Positions 34,157-42,663 of a DNA stretch of 64,000 nucleotides are shown here, in pieces. The stretch is from positions 496,001 through 560,000 of the forward strand of contig JAZKJF010000003.1 of assembly GCA_040384465.1 (NCBI GenBank). Direction: 5' to 3'. The position numbers were made by a program, and so were the translations under genes. Source of the stretch: UBA5078 sp040384465. GTDB lineage: Bacteria; Pseudomonadota; Gammaproteobacteria; Pseudomonadales; Pseudohongiellaceae. A model generated the notes under the pieces. That model did not search any database, was not told the origin of the DNA, and saw nothing but the letters and a program-made list of their open reading frames with translations. Each line of letters opens with the position of its first letter. Position 1 is the first letter of the stretch.

Positions 34157-34612
34157 TCAATCGCCAGCAGGCTGGCTCATACAGATGATCTGGCGGATGA
34201 CGGTTGTAGAGATACCCTGTGAATACGGTAACCACACGCACTGAATGCCCCGCTCGGCCAGCAGCGGTTGCAAACGCAACCAGCGTCCGCTGCCAGCCCA
34301 ATCATCGCCGACGAATACTTTTTTAATGCCCCACGCGACGATCCAGTCGACGCTGGCCTGCGTGTTGTCCAGGCCCACATCGAAAATGCAGGTGTCATCG
34401 ACACAGCGCAGCGCGGCCAGCAATTCTCTGCGCTGCGCCTGATTGATCACTGGTTGTCGCCCTTTGGAGTTTCCAACCGCTCTGTCCGAACCCACTCCCA
34501 CTTTGAGCTGCTGGCATTGCGCTCGCGCTGTTTCCAGAAAGCGCACATGCCCCACGTGCAGCAGGTCGAACACACCGATGGTGCCACCAATGACGTTGTC
34601 ACTCATCGTCAC
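34157..34612 (-). CDS. TagD/GCT-like cytidylyltransferase
   Basis: 151 residues. The nucleotidyltransferase signature GVFDLLHVGHVRFLE (HxGH) and the terminal ISTTVIRQ are those of glycerol-3-phosphate/choline-phosphate cytidylyltransferases; VGVGSDRAVGNSKGR is the usual second block. It should make a CDP-activated alcohol (for example CDP-glycerol or similar). Two in-phase ATGs are possible starts. The ATGA overlap with the LicD-like gene upstream indicates co-translation. The last seven codons (MSQPAGD) and the stop come from a REP element. Confidence 0.85.
   Translation of the reverse strand: MTMSDNVIGGTIGVFDLLHVGHVRFLETARAQCQQLKVGVGSDRAVGNSKGRQPVINQAQRRELLAALRCVDDTCIFDVGLDNTQASVDWIVAWGIKKVFVGDDWAGSGRWLRLQPLLAERGIQCVWLPYSQGISTTVIRQIICMSQPAGD
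34161..34184. repeat. REP unit forming the 3' end of the cytidylyltransferase gene
   Basis: TCGCCAGCAGGCTGGCTCAT followed by ACAG is the same REP type as the right unit of the 19607-19674 pair. On the minus strand it encodes the C-terminal MSQPAGD and stop. Confidence 0.88.
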
Positions 34613-35664
34613 GAGAATCCTCCTTGGTTTACCTTGGCGTCATCAGGGGCTGCAAACCAGTGCGGTACAGGGTCCTGCGGATCGAGACGGGCCAGCACGC
34701 GCAACAGACGTTCAAAACGCGCTCGCTTGCCCTGAGTCCAGGCCTCCAGTAAACGCAACGCAGCCCAGACGCGGGTAAAGGTGTTGTACGCGACCAGGGC
34801 CGGTGTCTCCAAGGTGCCATCGAATTCTGGGTCCGGCACTCGCCAGTTCGCACCATAGAGCTGTTCCAGGATGGCTTCTGGTTGACGAACCCGCCAGTGT
34901 CGACCATGAGGATGATCCGCCAGTTCGGCATCGAAGGGCTTGAATTGCAGGAGCCTGCCGGACTCACGTGGCATGCCCTGTGGCCACCAACCTCCTAGCA
35001 CTCGTCCTTTGGCCGCATCGAGGTCATAGGCAAAGACATCCAGCGTGATGCCGGTATCTGCGTATTCGAAACAACGGAAATTGCTCGTGCGCACTGCAAC
35101 CCACACCGGGCGCCAACCCCACTGTGGCAACAGCGCTACGGCGCGCTCGAAACTTCCCAGCGGCACCACGATATCCAGGTCTTTATCAAACGGCAGCAGA
35201 CGGCCTTCACGCACCAGACCAAGTAACACGCCGCCGAAAGCGAACGCGATGCATTGATGCGCAGCGAGATTCACCAGCGCTTGCTGCAGCAAGGGCAGTG
35301 CCGCCGCAGAATCCATGGCAACAGGGGGCGTTTCTTCTCTTTGCGGAAACGGCAGGCGACTCGCCTCATGCAAGGCTGCCTGAGCTGCGTCGCAGGCAGC
35401 AGCGAGATGTTCATCACTCAACTGCTGCATATTGAAATTGGCAGCGGCGAGACACATGCCAAGGCGCACACGCAACGCAACTGTTTGCTGCAGATTGGCA
35501 GCGCTGAAGTCGCTCATTGAGGGCACCGCAAGCAAGGGAGAATCCAAGGCAGCGGCGAAGAGTGTGGCGGCACCTTGCGCATCGTTCATCAACAAGCCGG
35601 AGGCGTTACGCAACAGTTCGAGCACTGCAGGCATGGCCGTGAAGGAAACAGAGGATTCGTTCAT
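34609..35664 (-). CDS. LicD-like phosphotransferase / nucleotidyltransferase-fold protein
   Basis: 351 residues from MNESSVSF; longer starts add an unrelated stretch. The first 130 residues are Ala/Leu-rich helices of unknown role. The core FAFGGVLLGLVREGRLLPFDKDLDIVVPLGSFERAV is the LicD/fukutin motif (GG.LLG..R.G...P.D.D.DI), in which the Asp residues bind metal. LicD proteins transfer phosphocholine or similar groups from a CDP donor to glycans. The overlapping cytidylyltransferase gene could supply that donor. The acceptor is unknown. Confidence 0.75.
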   Translation of the reverse strand: MNESSVSFTAMPAVLELLRNASGLLMNDAQGAATLFAAALDSPLLAVPSMSDFSAANLQQTVALRVRLGMCLAAANFNMQQLSDEHLAAACDAAQAALHEASRLPFPQREETPPVAMDSAAALPLLQQALVNLAAHQCIAFAFGGVLLGLVREGRLLPFDKDLDIVVPLGSFERAVALLPQWGWRPVWVAVRTSNFRCFEYADTGITLDVFAYDLDAAKGRVLGGWWPQGMPRESGRLLQFKPFDAELADHPHGRHWRVRQPEAILEQLYGANWRVPDPEFDGTLETPALVAYNTFTRVWAALRLLEAWTQGKRARFERLLRVLARLDPQDPVPHWFAAPDDAKVNQGGFS

Positions 35665-35804
35665 CGACAGCGCCGCGTTGGTGTATATTCTCGGCAGAAA
35701 TTTCCGAGGCCTGCGGGCTATGGTATGGTCCGCCCCAGTGCATTGCAACCAACCAGCCCTGTGCTCCTAACAGCTTTTTCACTCAACAGATCAGCAGAAA
35801 TATC

Positions 35805-37136
35805 ATGGCAGCGCCCCTTCGCTTCTACTCCCCGCAGGCTTCCCAGCTCCTCTTGATGGTGCAGCAAATCCGCGCGTATGAACGCCTGCCTTCAGCGGAA
35901 CAAACGCGGCTGCAACAAACCCAGCTTTTCGCTCTGCTGAGTCACGCGTGGCAGCACTCTCCCTGGTGGCAGGCCAGACTGAAGAACGCTGGCTTCGATC
36001 CCACCGCACCGACACTGGACGCTTTTCAGCACCTCCCTCCCCTGACTCGCTCGGACATACAATCGTCTTTTGCGAAATTGCGCGCCCGCACACCGGACAT
36101 GCAGGAAGCAGACATCATTGTCTCCACCACCTCCGGCTCCACCGGTGTGCCGGTGCAGGTGGAAAAGGACATGCGGATTTACGGGCAGATCTACGCGGCG
36201 ATCTCCTGGATGGAAGGTCTCTGGCATCAGCGCGATGCCCGCAAAAAAATCGCGGTACTGGCCGTCAACGTCAAAGATGGCAGCACATCCTCGTGGGGTG
36301 GCATGTACGAGGTGATGGACATGCACGGGCCAAACGTCACACGCAGCCTGATCAGCGGCGATATGGAATCACATCTGGCCTGGCTGCAGGCCGAACGTCC
36401 AGACTACCTCAAGTGCAGCCCGATGGTGGCCTCTGAACTCGCTCAACTGGCAATCGCGAAAGGCATCACCCTGCCTATTCGCCAGATCATCTCCCAGTGG
36501 GAGCGCACCACAGCGCGCCATCGCGAACTGTGCCTGCAAGCTTTCGGGGCCGTCATCATTGATCGTTATTCCTGCGAAGAAGCGGGCTGGCTGGCACTGC
36601 CATGCCCCTCGCACCAGAATCTGCATGTCGTCAGCGCCAGTGTTTTACTGGAGATTGTGGATGACACCGGACTCCCTTGTCCGCCCGGAAAAGTCGGCCG
36701 GGTGCTTATCACCAGCCTGCACAGCACGGCGATGCCGATCATCCGTTACGACATCGGTGACCTCGCGGAATGGGGAGAGCCTTGCGGGTGCGGCATGACA
36801 CTGCCTGTGATCAAACAGCTCCGGGGCAGAATTCGCCATCAGGTCCATCGCCATGACGGCAGCCTGCTGCCTATGGCCTTCCTGGGAGATGAACTCGGCG
36901 TGATCAAAGCCATTGGCGAATTTCGCATTCTGCAGTACACCGGGAATGAGCTGGAGATACAGATCAAGTGGGCGTCACGCCCCAGCGACAAAGACATTCA
37001 AGCCATCATCAAGAGCTTTGTCGATAACGGCTTGGGCGGGCTGCCACTGCAGATCAAGTCCGTGGCACAGATCGCCTGGGAGCTAGGACGCAAGCGCGAG
37101 GAATTCACGCGGCTGGATATTCCCCTGCCGCGCTGA
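35805..37136 (+). CDS. PaaK-like adenylate-forming enzyme
   Basis: 443 residues. The AMP-binding loop is STTSGSTGVPV (about 107-117), followed by IRQIISQWERTT, DRYSCEEAGWLALPC, and MPIIRYDIGDLAEWGEPC with the Asp that binds the ribose. This is the phenylacetate-CoA-ligase-like branch of the ANL superfamily; stand-alone members near polysaccharide genes (CapK type) are common. It is divergent from the LicD-like/cytidylyltransferase pair with a 140-base gap, so the three may act in one envelope-glycan pathway. Substrate unknown. Confidence 0.78.
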   Translation: MAAPLRFYSPQASQLLLMVQQIRAYERLPSAEQTRLQQTQLFALLSHAWQHSPWWQARLKNAGFDPTAPTLDAFQHLPPLTRSDIQSSFAKLRARTPDMQEADIIVSTTSGSTGVPVQVEKDMRIYGQIYAAISWMEGLWHQRDARKKIAVLAVNVKDGSTSSWGGMYEVMDMHGPNVTRSLISGDMESHLAWLQAERPDYLKCSPMVASELAQLAIAKGITLPIRQIISQWERTTARHRELCLQAFGAVIIDRYSCEEAGWLALPCPSHQNLHVVSASVLLEIVDDTGLPCPPGKVGRVLITSLHSTAMPIIRYDIGDLAEWGEPCGCGMTLPVIKQLRGRIRHQVHRHDGSLLPMAFLGDELGVIKAIGEFRILQYTGNELEIQIKWASRPSDKDIQAIIKSFVDNGLGGLPLQIKSVAQIAWELGRKREEFTRLDIPLPR

Positions 37137-37155
37137 GATCGTTCGTTGCGGCCCT

Positions 37156-39291
37156 TTAACCACGGCGCCAGCGGAAGTAGCGTTCCGCCCATGGCAGCAG
37201 GTGCTTGGGAATGCGGGCGCTGCGCCAGGCGTTGGCGGTGAAGCGATTGGCCTCGGACAGCGTCGGGTAAATGTGCGTCGTGGCGGCAATCTTCTTCAAT
37301 CCCAAGCCATGGGTCATGGCCAGCACGAACTCGGTCAACAATTCTCCCGCGTGATAGCCCACGATAGTCGCCCCCAGAATGCGGTCACTGCCCGGCTGCG
37401 TCAGCACTTTCACGAAACCATGCGCCTCTTCGTCCGCGATGGCACGGTCCAGATCATCGATCTCGTAGCGGGTCAGTTCATAGGCAATACCCTGCTCCGT
37501 CGCTTCCTGCTCGCTCAGCCCCACGCGCGCCACTTCCGGGTCGGTAAAGGTCGCCCAAGGCACCACGGAGTAGTGAACCTTGAAGCGTTTCAGTCCACCG
37601 GCCATGGCATTGAGCACCGCGAACCAGGCCTGGAACGAGGCCATGTGCGTGAATTGATACGGTCCGGCAACGTCGCCGCAGGCATAGATGTTCGGATAGG
37701 CAGTCTGCAGGTACTCGTTCACCTTGAGAGTGCCGCGTGGCTCCAGCGGCATGCCCAGCTCCTCCAGACCAAAACCTTCGACATTGGCCTTGCGGCCGAT
37801 GGCAACCAAGACTTTGTCGAACTCCAGACGCAGAGGACCAGTGGCAGTTTCCGCCACCAGCACACCACCTTCGGCAACGCGCTCGAAGGACTGCGCCTTG
37901 GTGCCGGTGAGCACGCGAATACCACCGGCCGCAAAACGCTCCATCACCAGTGCGGCGACGTCATCGTCTTCGCGCGGCATGATGCGCGGAGCCTGATCGA
38001 TCAATGTGACTTGCGAGCCGAGCCGCGCAAAACTCTGCGCCAGCTCACAGCCGATGGGGCCGCCGCCCAGCACCAGCAACCGTTTCGGCAGCTCGCGCAG
38101 CTCCCAGAGCGAATCGGAAGTCAGATAATCGATACCATCAAGGCCGGGAATCGGCGGTACGAAGGGTCGCGCGCCGGTGGCGATGATGATGGAGCGGGTG
38201 GTAATCGTGCGGCCGTCGACCTCAACGCTGTAGGGGGAACGTATGAAAGCCTCACCACTGACGCACTCGACGCCCAAGCCAGTAAAGCGCTCGACGGAGT
38301 CGTGTGGCTCGATCGCAGTGACAACGCGCTGCACTCGCTCCATGACCTTGGCAAAGTTGATCTCCCCGCTGGCGTTGTCGATGCCGAACTCACTGGCACG
38401 CTTGAGATAGTCAGCGATTCGGGCGCTGCGGATCAGTGCTTTACTGGGGACGCAGCCGGTGTTCAGACAATCACCACCCATGCGGTGTTTCTCGATCAAG
38501 ACCACTTTGGCCTTGGCTCCGGCCGCAATGATGGAGGACACCAGCCCCGCAGAACCGGCGCCGATCACGACCACATTGGCATCAAAGTGGCGTGGCTTGG
38601 CAAAGGGCTTCGGCGCGCGAGGACGACGGAACAACCCCAGCAGAGCACGCGCCAGCCACGGCAATATCCCGAGCAAAGCAAAGGAGAAGACAATGGACGG
38701 GCTCACCAACCCGGACAGCGATTCGATCTGCCCCAGCTCGGCGCCCGCATTCACGTACACCGCCGTCCCCAGCAACATGCCGACTTGGCTTACCACGAAA
38801 TAGGGTACGACTCTGATTGGGGTCAACCCCATCAGCAGATTCACCATGAAGAAGGGAAACAGCGGCACCATGCGCAAACTGAAGAGATAGAAGTTGCCGT
38901 CCTTCTTGACCCCCTCGTTGATGGCCTTGAGAGTGCTGCCGAAGCGCTGCTGCACCCAGTCCCGCAACAGCAATCGCGAGGTCAGGAAGGCCAGCGTCGC
39001 CCCGATAGTGCTGGCGAACGATACCAGCAGCGTGCCCCAGAACAGCCCGAAGATGGCGCCGCCCGCGAGCGTCACGACCACCGCGCCAGGAATCGAGAGC
39101 GCAGTGACCGTCACATAGGCAATGAAATAGAGAGCAGCGGCGGTGGTGAAGTTTTCACTGCTGAAAGTCTGAATGGCGCCCAGTTGGGACTGCACATAAT
39201 CGAGCGTGAGAAAGCGCCCGAGGTCGAACACAAAATAACTGGCGATCAACGCCACAAAGACTGCCAGTACCAGGCCTTTCGTTTTCGTCAT
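37156..39291 (-). CDS. Fusion of TVP38/DedA-type membrane domain and FAD-dependent disulfide reductase
   Basis: 711 residues from MTKTKGLVLAVF. Residues 1-220 hold about six membrane helices with the VTT-domain signature (LSIPGAVVVTLAGGAIFGLFWG; FSLRMVPLFPFFMVNLLMGLTPI). Residues 238-711 are a complete pyridine-nucleotide-disulfide oxidoreductase: VIGAGSAGL (FAD), GGDCLNTGCVPSKALI with redox Cys275/Cys280, VLGGGPIGCELAQSF (NADPH), YACGDVAGP, and the C-terminal HIYPTLSEA His-Glu pair. It most resembles mercuric/dihydrolipoamide reductases. It is divergent from, and its 5' region close to, hemB. The physiological disulfide is unknown. Confidence 0.88.
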   Translation of the reverse strand: MTKTKGLVLAVFVALIASYFVFDLGRFLTLDYVQSQLGAIQTFSSENFTTAAALYFIAYVTVTALSIPGAVVVTLAGGAIFGLFWGTLLVSFASTIGATLAFLTSRLLLRDWVQQRFGSTLKAINEGVKKDGNFYLFSLRMVPLFPFFMVNLLMGLTPIRVVPYFVVSQVGMLLGTAVYVNAGAELGQIESLSGLVSPSIVFSFALLGILPWLARALLGLFRRPRAPKPFAKPRHFDANVVVIGAGSAGLVSSIIAAGAKAKVVLIEKHRMGGDCLNTGCVPSKALIRSARIADYLKRASEFGIDNASGEINFAKVMERVQRVVTAIEPHDSVERFTGLGVECVSGEAFIRSPYSVEVDGRTITTRSIIIATGARPFVPPIPGLDGIDYLTSDSLWELRELPKRLLVLGGGPIGCELAQSFARLGSQVTLIDQAPRIMPREDDDVAALVMERFAAGGIRVLTGTKAQSFERVAEGGVLVAETATGPLRLEFDKVLVAIGRKANVEGFGLEELGMPLEPRGTLKVNEYLQTAYPNIYACGDVAGPYQFTHMASFQAWFAVLNAMAGGLKRFKVHYSVVPWATFTDPEVARVGLSEQEATEQGIAYELTRYEIDDLDRAIADEEAHGFVKVLTQPGSDRILGATIVGYHAGELLTEFVLAMTHGLGLKKIAATTHIYPTLSEANRFTANAWRSARIPKHLLPWAERYFRWRRG

Positions 39292-39437
39292 GATGATGTC
39301 TGCTGTAATGCCCGTGGAGGAATGACCTGTGCGGGCAGTCTGATTGCCAGGTCGATCCGGTTTATCTGTCAGGCGTTGGTATGCTATAAGGCTTCTCGAA
39401 TCTGAAACCCGCCAGCAACGCCCAGAGATATTCAAAA

Positions 39438-40466
39438 GTGCCAAACGATACCACAAGCCCGGCAGGCAAACCTTCTCGTCAGTTCCCAGCCACACGCATG
39501 CGCCGCATGCGCCGCGATGAATTCAGCCGTCGCCTGATGCGCGAGACGCGACTGAGTGCAGATGACCTTATTTTCCCGATATTCATTGTGGAGGGTAGCA
39601 ATCAGCGCCAGCCGATTCACTCCATGCCGGACATTTATCGGCTTAGTATCGATGAGTTGCTAAAGGAAGCAGGCGAGCTGGTCGCGCTGGGAATTCCCGC
39701 CATTGCGCTCTTTCCGTCTCCTCATGCAGAAACCAAAACGCTGGATGGACGTGAAGCCTGGAATCCTGATGGACTGGTGCAGCGTGCAGTGCGTGATCTC
39801 AAGGCGCAGTTCCCACAGCTCGGCGTGATCACCGACGTGGCACTTGACCCCTACACCACCCACGGTCAGGACGGGATCATCGATGACAACGGTTATGTGC
39901 TCAATGACATCACCGTTGACGCGCTGATTCGTCAGGCACTTTCACACGCACAGGCTGGTGCAGATATCGTGGCACCTTCGGACATGATGGACGGTCGCAT
40001 CGGCGCCATTCGTGATGCGCTGGAAGCAAACGGTCACATTCATACGCGCATCCTCGCCTATTCTGCCAAGTACGCATCAAGTTACTACGGACCCTTTCGC
40101 GATGCGGTAGGCTCCAGCGCCAACCTCGGCAAAGGCAACAAACACACTTATCAGATGGACATTGGCAACAGCGATGAAGCGCTGCACGAAGTGGCTCTGG
40201 ATCTCGCCGAGGGTGCCGACATGGTCATGGTGAAACCGGGTATGCCCTATCTCGACATCGTGCGGCGTGTGAAAGATGAATTCGGCGCACCGACCTTTGT
40301 CTATCAGGTCAGCGGTGAATACGCGATGCACATGGCTGCAGCACGCAATGGCTGGCTCGATGAATCGGCAGTGGCGATCGAATCGCTGACCTGTATTAAG
40401 CGTGCGGGGGCGGATGCCATTCTCACGTATTTTGCCAAGAAGGTCGCCATCCTGCTCAAAGGCTGA
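39438..40466 (+). CDS. hemB: HemB, delta-aminolevulinic acid dehydratase (non-zinc type)
   Basis: 342 residues from a GTG; an ATG 60 bases downstream would cut the conserved N-terminal arm (RQFPATRMRRMRRDEFSRRL). The two Schiff-base lysines are in YSAKYASSYYGP and VMVKPGMPYLD. The metal loop reads DVALDPYTTHGQDG, without the three Cys of zinc-type enzymes, which matches the Pseudomonas-like magnesium-stimulated form. It condenses two 5-aminolevulinates to porphobilinogen, the substrate of HemC encoded at 47138. Confidence 0.96.
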   Translation: MPNDTTSPAGKPSRQFPATRMRRMRRDEFSRRLMRETRLSADDLIFPIFIVEGSNQRQPIHSMPDIYRLSIDELLKEAGELVALGIPAIALFPSPHAETKTLDGREAWNPDGLVQRAVRDLKAQFPQLGVITDVALDPYTTHGQDGIIDDNGYVLNDITVDALIRQALSHAQAGADIVAPSDMMDGRIGAIRDALEANGHIHTRILAYSAKYASSYYGPFRDAVGSSANLGKGNKHTYQMDIGNSDEALHEVALDLAEGADMVMVKPGMPYLDIVRRVKDEFGAPTFVYQVSGEYAMHMAAARNGWLDESAVAIESLTCIKRAGADAILTYFAKKVAILLKG

Positions 40467-40495
40467 AGGCTATGACATCGATAACAATTTCGTAC

Positions 40496-40523
40496 TTGAA
40501 ACGGCAACTTTAAGCCTTATGAT
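40496..40523 (+). promoter_or_regulatory. Candidate sigma70 promoter of trxA
   Basis: TTGAAA (40496-40501) and TATGAT (40518-40523) are separated by 16 bases, about 95 bases before the trxA ATG. Both hexamers are near consensus. Confidence 0.6.
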
Positions 40524-40616
40524 ACGCATACACCCTGTTTTCAAGACGCCATTTTGACGTGATGCAGGCAATGCCACCGCTAACACACCGTTATTAAACA
40601 ACCGAAGGAAAGTAAT

Positions 40617-40943
40617 ATGAGTGACCATACCGTGCAGATTTCTGACGCCAGTTTCGAGCAAGACGTACTGAATGCAACCGGCCCCGTGCTGGTCGACTTC
40701 TGGGCAGAATGGTGCGGTCCATGCAAAATGATCGCTCCTGTGCTCGAAGATCTGGCCGAGGAATATGCGGGAAAACTCACTATCGCCAAGCTGAATATTG
40801 ATTCAAATACGCTGACTGCACCAAAGTATGGCGTGCGTGGAATTCCGACACTGATTCTCTTCAAGAACGGCAAGATCGAAGGCACCAAAGTCGGCGCACT
40901 GTCCCGCACACAGCTCGCCGCGTTCATCGACAGCGTCATCTAA
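40617..40943 (+). CDS. trxA: TrxA, thioredoxin 1
   Basis: 108 residues, standard length. Active site WAEWCGPCKM; the cis-Pro loop is RGIPTLILF. It is the main cytoplasmic disulfide reductase partner of ribonucleotide reductase and others. GAAGG lies upstream of the ATG. The trxA-rho order is conserved across gammaproteobacteria. Confidence 0.98.
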   Translation: MSDHTVQISDASFEQDVLNATGPVLVDFWAEWCGPCKMIAPVLEDLAEEYAGKLTIAKLNIDSNTLTAPKYGVRGIPTLILFKNGKIEGTKVGALSRTQLAAFIDSVI

Positions 40944-41334
40944 GCGCTGTCTGAGTCACACTTGTCGAAAACCCGTCATTGCAGTCCTCTCTGGTTCTCT
41001 AGAGTCGACTGCAGGACTGCTCCGATGCCTGTATCAGGCTCTTTTCGCGACACAATTAAAGACAAAATTTCGCTGGACAGCCCGTGTTGAGTCGTTCTAT
41101 ATTGAAGCCATCGTCGTCTCCAACTGGCGATCTTATCTCTTATCTACACTGCTCCAGAACAACAAGCTTTACACTAAAACCCTTTTAACCAATAAGTTTT
41201 TACTAAAACAGCCAACCACTCTGTTCACAACCAATACAAGCTTTCAAGCCCATCGAAGTCCGGCTGCATAATGCCAGGGTTCACTTTTGGGTCTGAGCTT
41301 TACCATACCCCACAAACCTACGTATCAAACCATC
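40944..41334. promoter_or_regulatory. trxA-rho intergenic region (rho leader)
   Basis: 391 bases with no convincing gene. GCAGTCCT (40980-40987) and AGGACTGC (41012-41019) form a possible stem downstream of trxA but there is no T-run after it. The later part, from about 41090, is poor in G and rich in C, A and T, the composition expected of Rho-binding (rut-like) leader RNA; rho is autoregulated by premature termination in its leader in Escherichia. I could not fix a promoter. Confidence 0.45.
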
Positions 41335-42594
41335 ATGAATCTAACTGACTTAAAGAAACAGCCCATCGCAGACCTCTTGACCATGTCCCAGGAAATGGGA
41401 CTCGAAAACCTCTCCAGAACCCGCAAGCAAGACATCATCTTCGCAATCCTCAAGAAACACGCAAAGAACGGCGAAGACATCTCCGGTGATGGCGTGTTGG
41501 AAATTCTGCAGGACGGTTTCGGTTTTCTAAGGTCGGCGGACTCTTCCTACCTGGCGGGTCCCGATGACATCTATGTTTCTCCCAGTCAGATTCGACGTTT
41601 CAATTTGCGTACCGGGGACACGATTTCGGGGAAGATCAGACCCCCGAAAGAAGGTGAACGCTACTTTGCTCTGCTGAAAATCTCCGAAGTCAATTTCTCG
41701 AAACCCGAGAACTCCAAGAACAAAATCCTCTTTGAAAACCTGACCCCCTTGTTCCCGACCAAGCGTCTGCGTCTGGAAATCGGCAACGGCAGTACCGAGG
41801 ATTTGAGTGCGCGCACCATCGACCTGACAGCGCCCATCGGCAAGGGACAGCGTGGCCTGATCGTGTCCCCCCCCAAGGCCGGTAAAACCTTCATTCTGCA
41901 GAACATCGCGCAGTCTATTACCAAGAATAATCCCGAATGCCGCCTGATCGTTCTGCTGATCGACGAACGTCCCGAAGAAGTGACCGAGATGCAGCGCTCC
42001 GTGCGCGGCGAAGTGGTCGCCAGTACCTTCGATGAACCGCCCGCCCGTCACGTACAGGTCGCCGAGATGGTGATCGAGAAGGCAAAGCGTCTGGTTGAAC
42101 ACAAAGAGGACGTGGTGATTCTGCTCGACTCGATCACTCGTCTGGCACGCGCCTACAACACCATCGTTCCATCATCAGGCAAAGTCCTGACGGGCGGTGT
42201 GGATGCGCACGCGCTCGAACGTCCGAAGCGTTTCTTCGGTGCCGCGCGTAATCTGGAAGAAGGCGGCAGCCTGACCATCATCGCCACGGCGCTGGTGGAA
42301 ACCGGTTCGAAAATGGACGAAGTGATTTACGAAGAATTCAAAGGTACCGGCAACATGGAACTGCATCTCGACCGCAAAATTGCCGAGAAGCGCGTGTATC
42401 CTGCCATCAACGTGCGCCGCTCCGGCACTCGTCGCGAAGAATTGCTGACGGGCGAAGAAGAACTGCAACGCATGTGGATTCTGCGCAAAATCCTCAGCTC
42501 CATGGAAGACGTGCAGGCTACCGAGTTCATCCTCGACAAGCTCAAGGACACGAAGACCAACGAAGATTTCTTCAACTCCATGAAGCGCAAGTAA
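41335..42594 (+). CDS. rho: Rho, transcription termination factor
   Basis: 419 residues from MNLTDLKKQPIADLL, the family's usual start; a 16-residue upstream extension is not conserved. Order: N-terminal helical domain, the RNA-binding cold-shock-like fold (DGFGFLRSADSSYLAGPDDIYVSPSQIRRF), then the RecA-type ATPase with Walker A SPPKAGKTF, Walker B VILLDSITRLARAYN and the secondary-site loop around PSSGKVLTGG. Hexameric RNA helicase that ends transcription. A perfect 49-bp palindrome begins 3 bases after the stop. Confidence 0.99.
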   Translation: MNLTDLKKQPIADLLTMSQEMGLENLSRTRKQDIIFAILKKHAKNGEDISGDGVLEILQDGFGFLRSADSSYLAGPDDIYVSPSQIRRFNLRTGDTISGKIRPPKEGERYFALLKISEVNFSKPENSKNKILFENLTPLFPTKRLRLEIGNGSTEDLSARTIDLTAPIGKGQRGLIVSPPKAGKTFILQNIAQSITKNNPECRLIVLLIDERPEEVTEMQRSVRGEVVASTFDEPPARHVQVAEMVIEKAKRLVEHKEDVVILLDSITRLARAYNTIVPSSGKVLTGGVDAHALERPKRFFGAARNLEEGGSLTIIATALVETGSKMDEVIYEEFKGTGNMELHLDRKIAEKRVYPAINVRRSGTRREELLTGEEELQRMWILRKILSSMEDVQATEFILDKLKDTKTNEDFFNSMKRK

Positions 42595-42597
42595 GAC

Positions 42598-42646
42598 GTC
42601 GCCTGCAGGGCAGGCTCATACTGTATGAGCCTGCCCTGCAGGCGAC
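42598..42646. repeat. Perfect palindromic REP pair between rho and ubiD
   Basis: Two REP units in inverted orientation with a single unpaired T: 24 + 1 + 24 bases, no mismatch (left arm starts GTCGCCTGCAGGGCAGGCTC). It begins right after the rho stop and ends 17 bases before the probable ubiD start, so any hairpin would form in the rho-ubiD transcript. Confidence 0.95.
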
Positions 42647-42663
42647 CGGCTGGAGCCATGCCG

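Noticed and set aside
37201..39405. 734-residue open frame on the plus strand
   Set aside because: Antisense to the TVP38-reductase fusion, which has clear FAD, NADPH and Cys motifs. The opposite frame has no family features; it stays open because of the codon bias.
42598..42646. Rho-independent terminator of rho
   Set aside because: The palindrome is strong but no T-run follows on either strand; it is better described as a REP pair.
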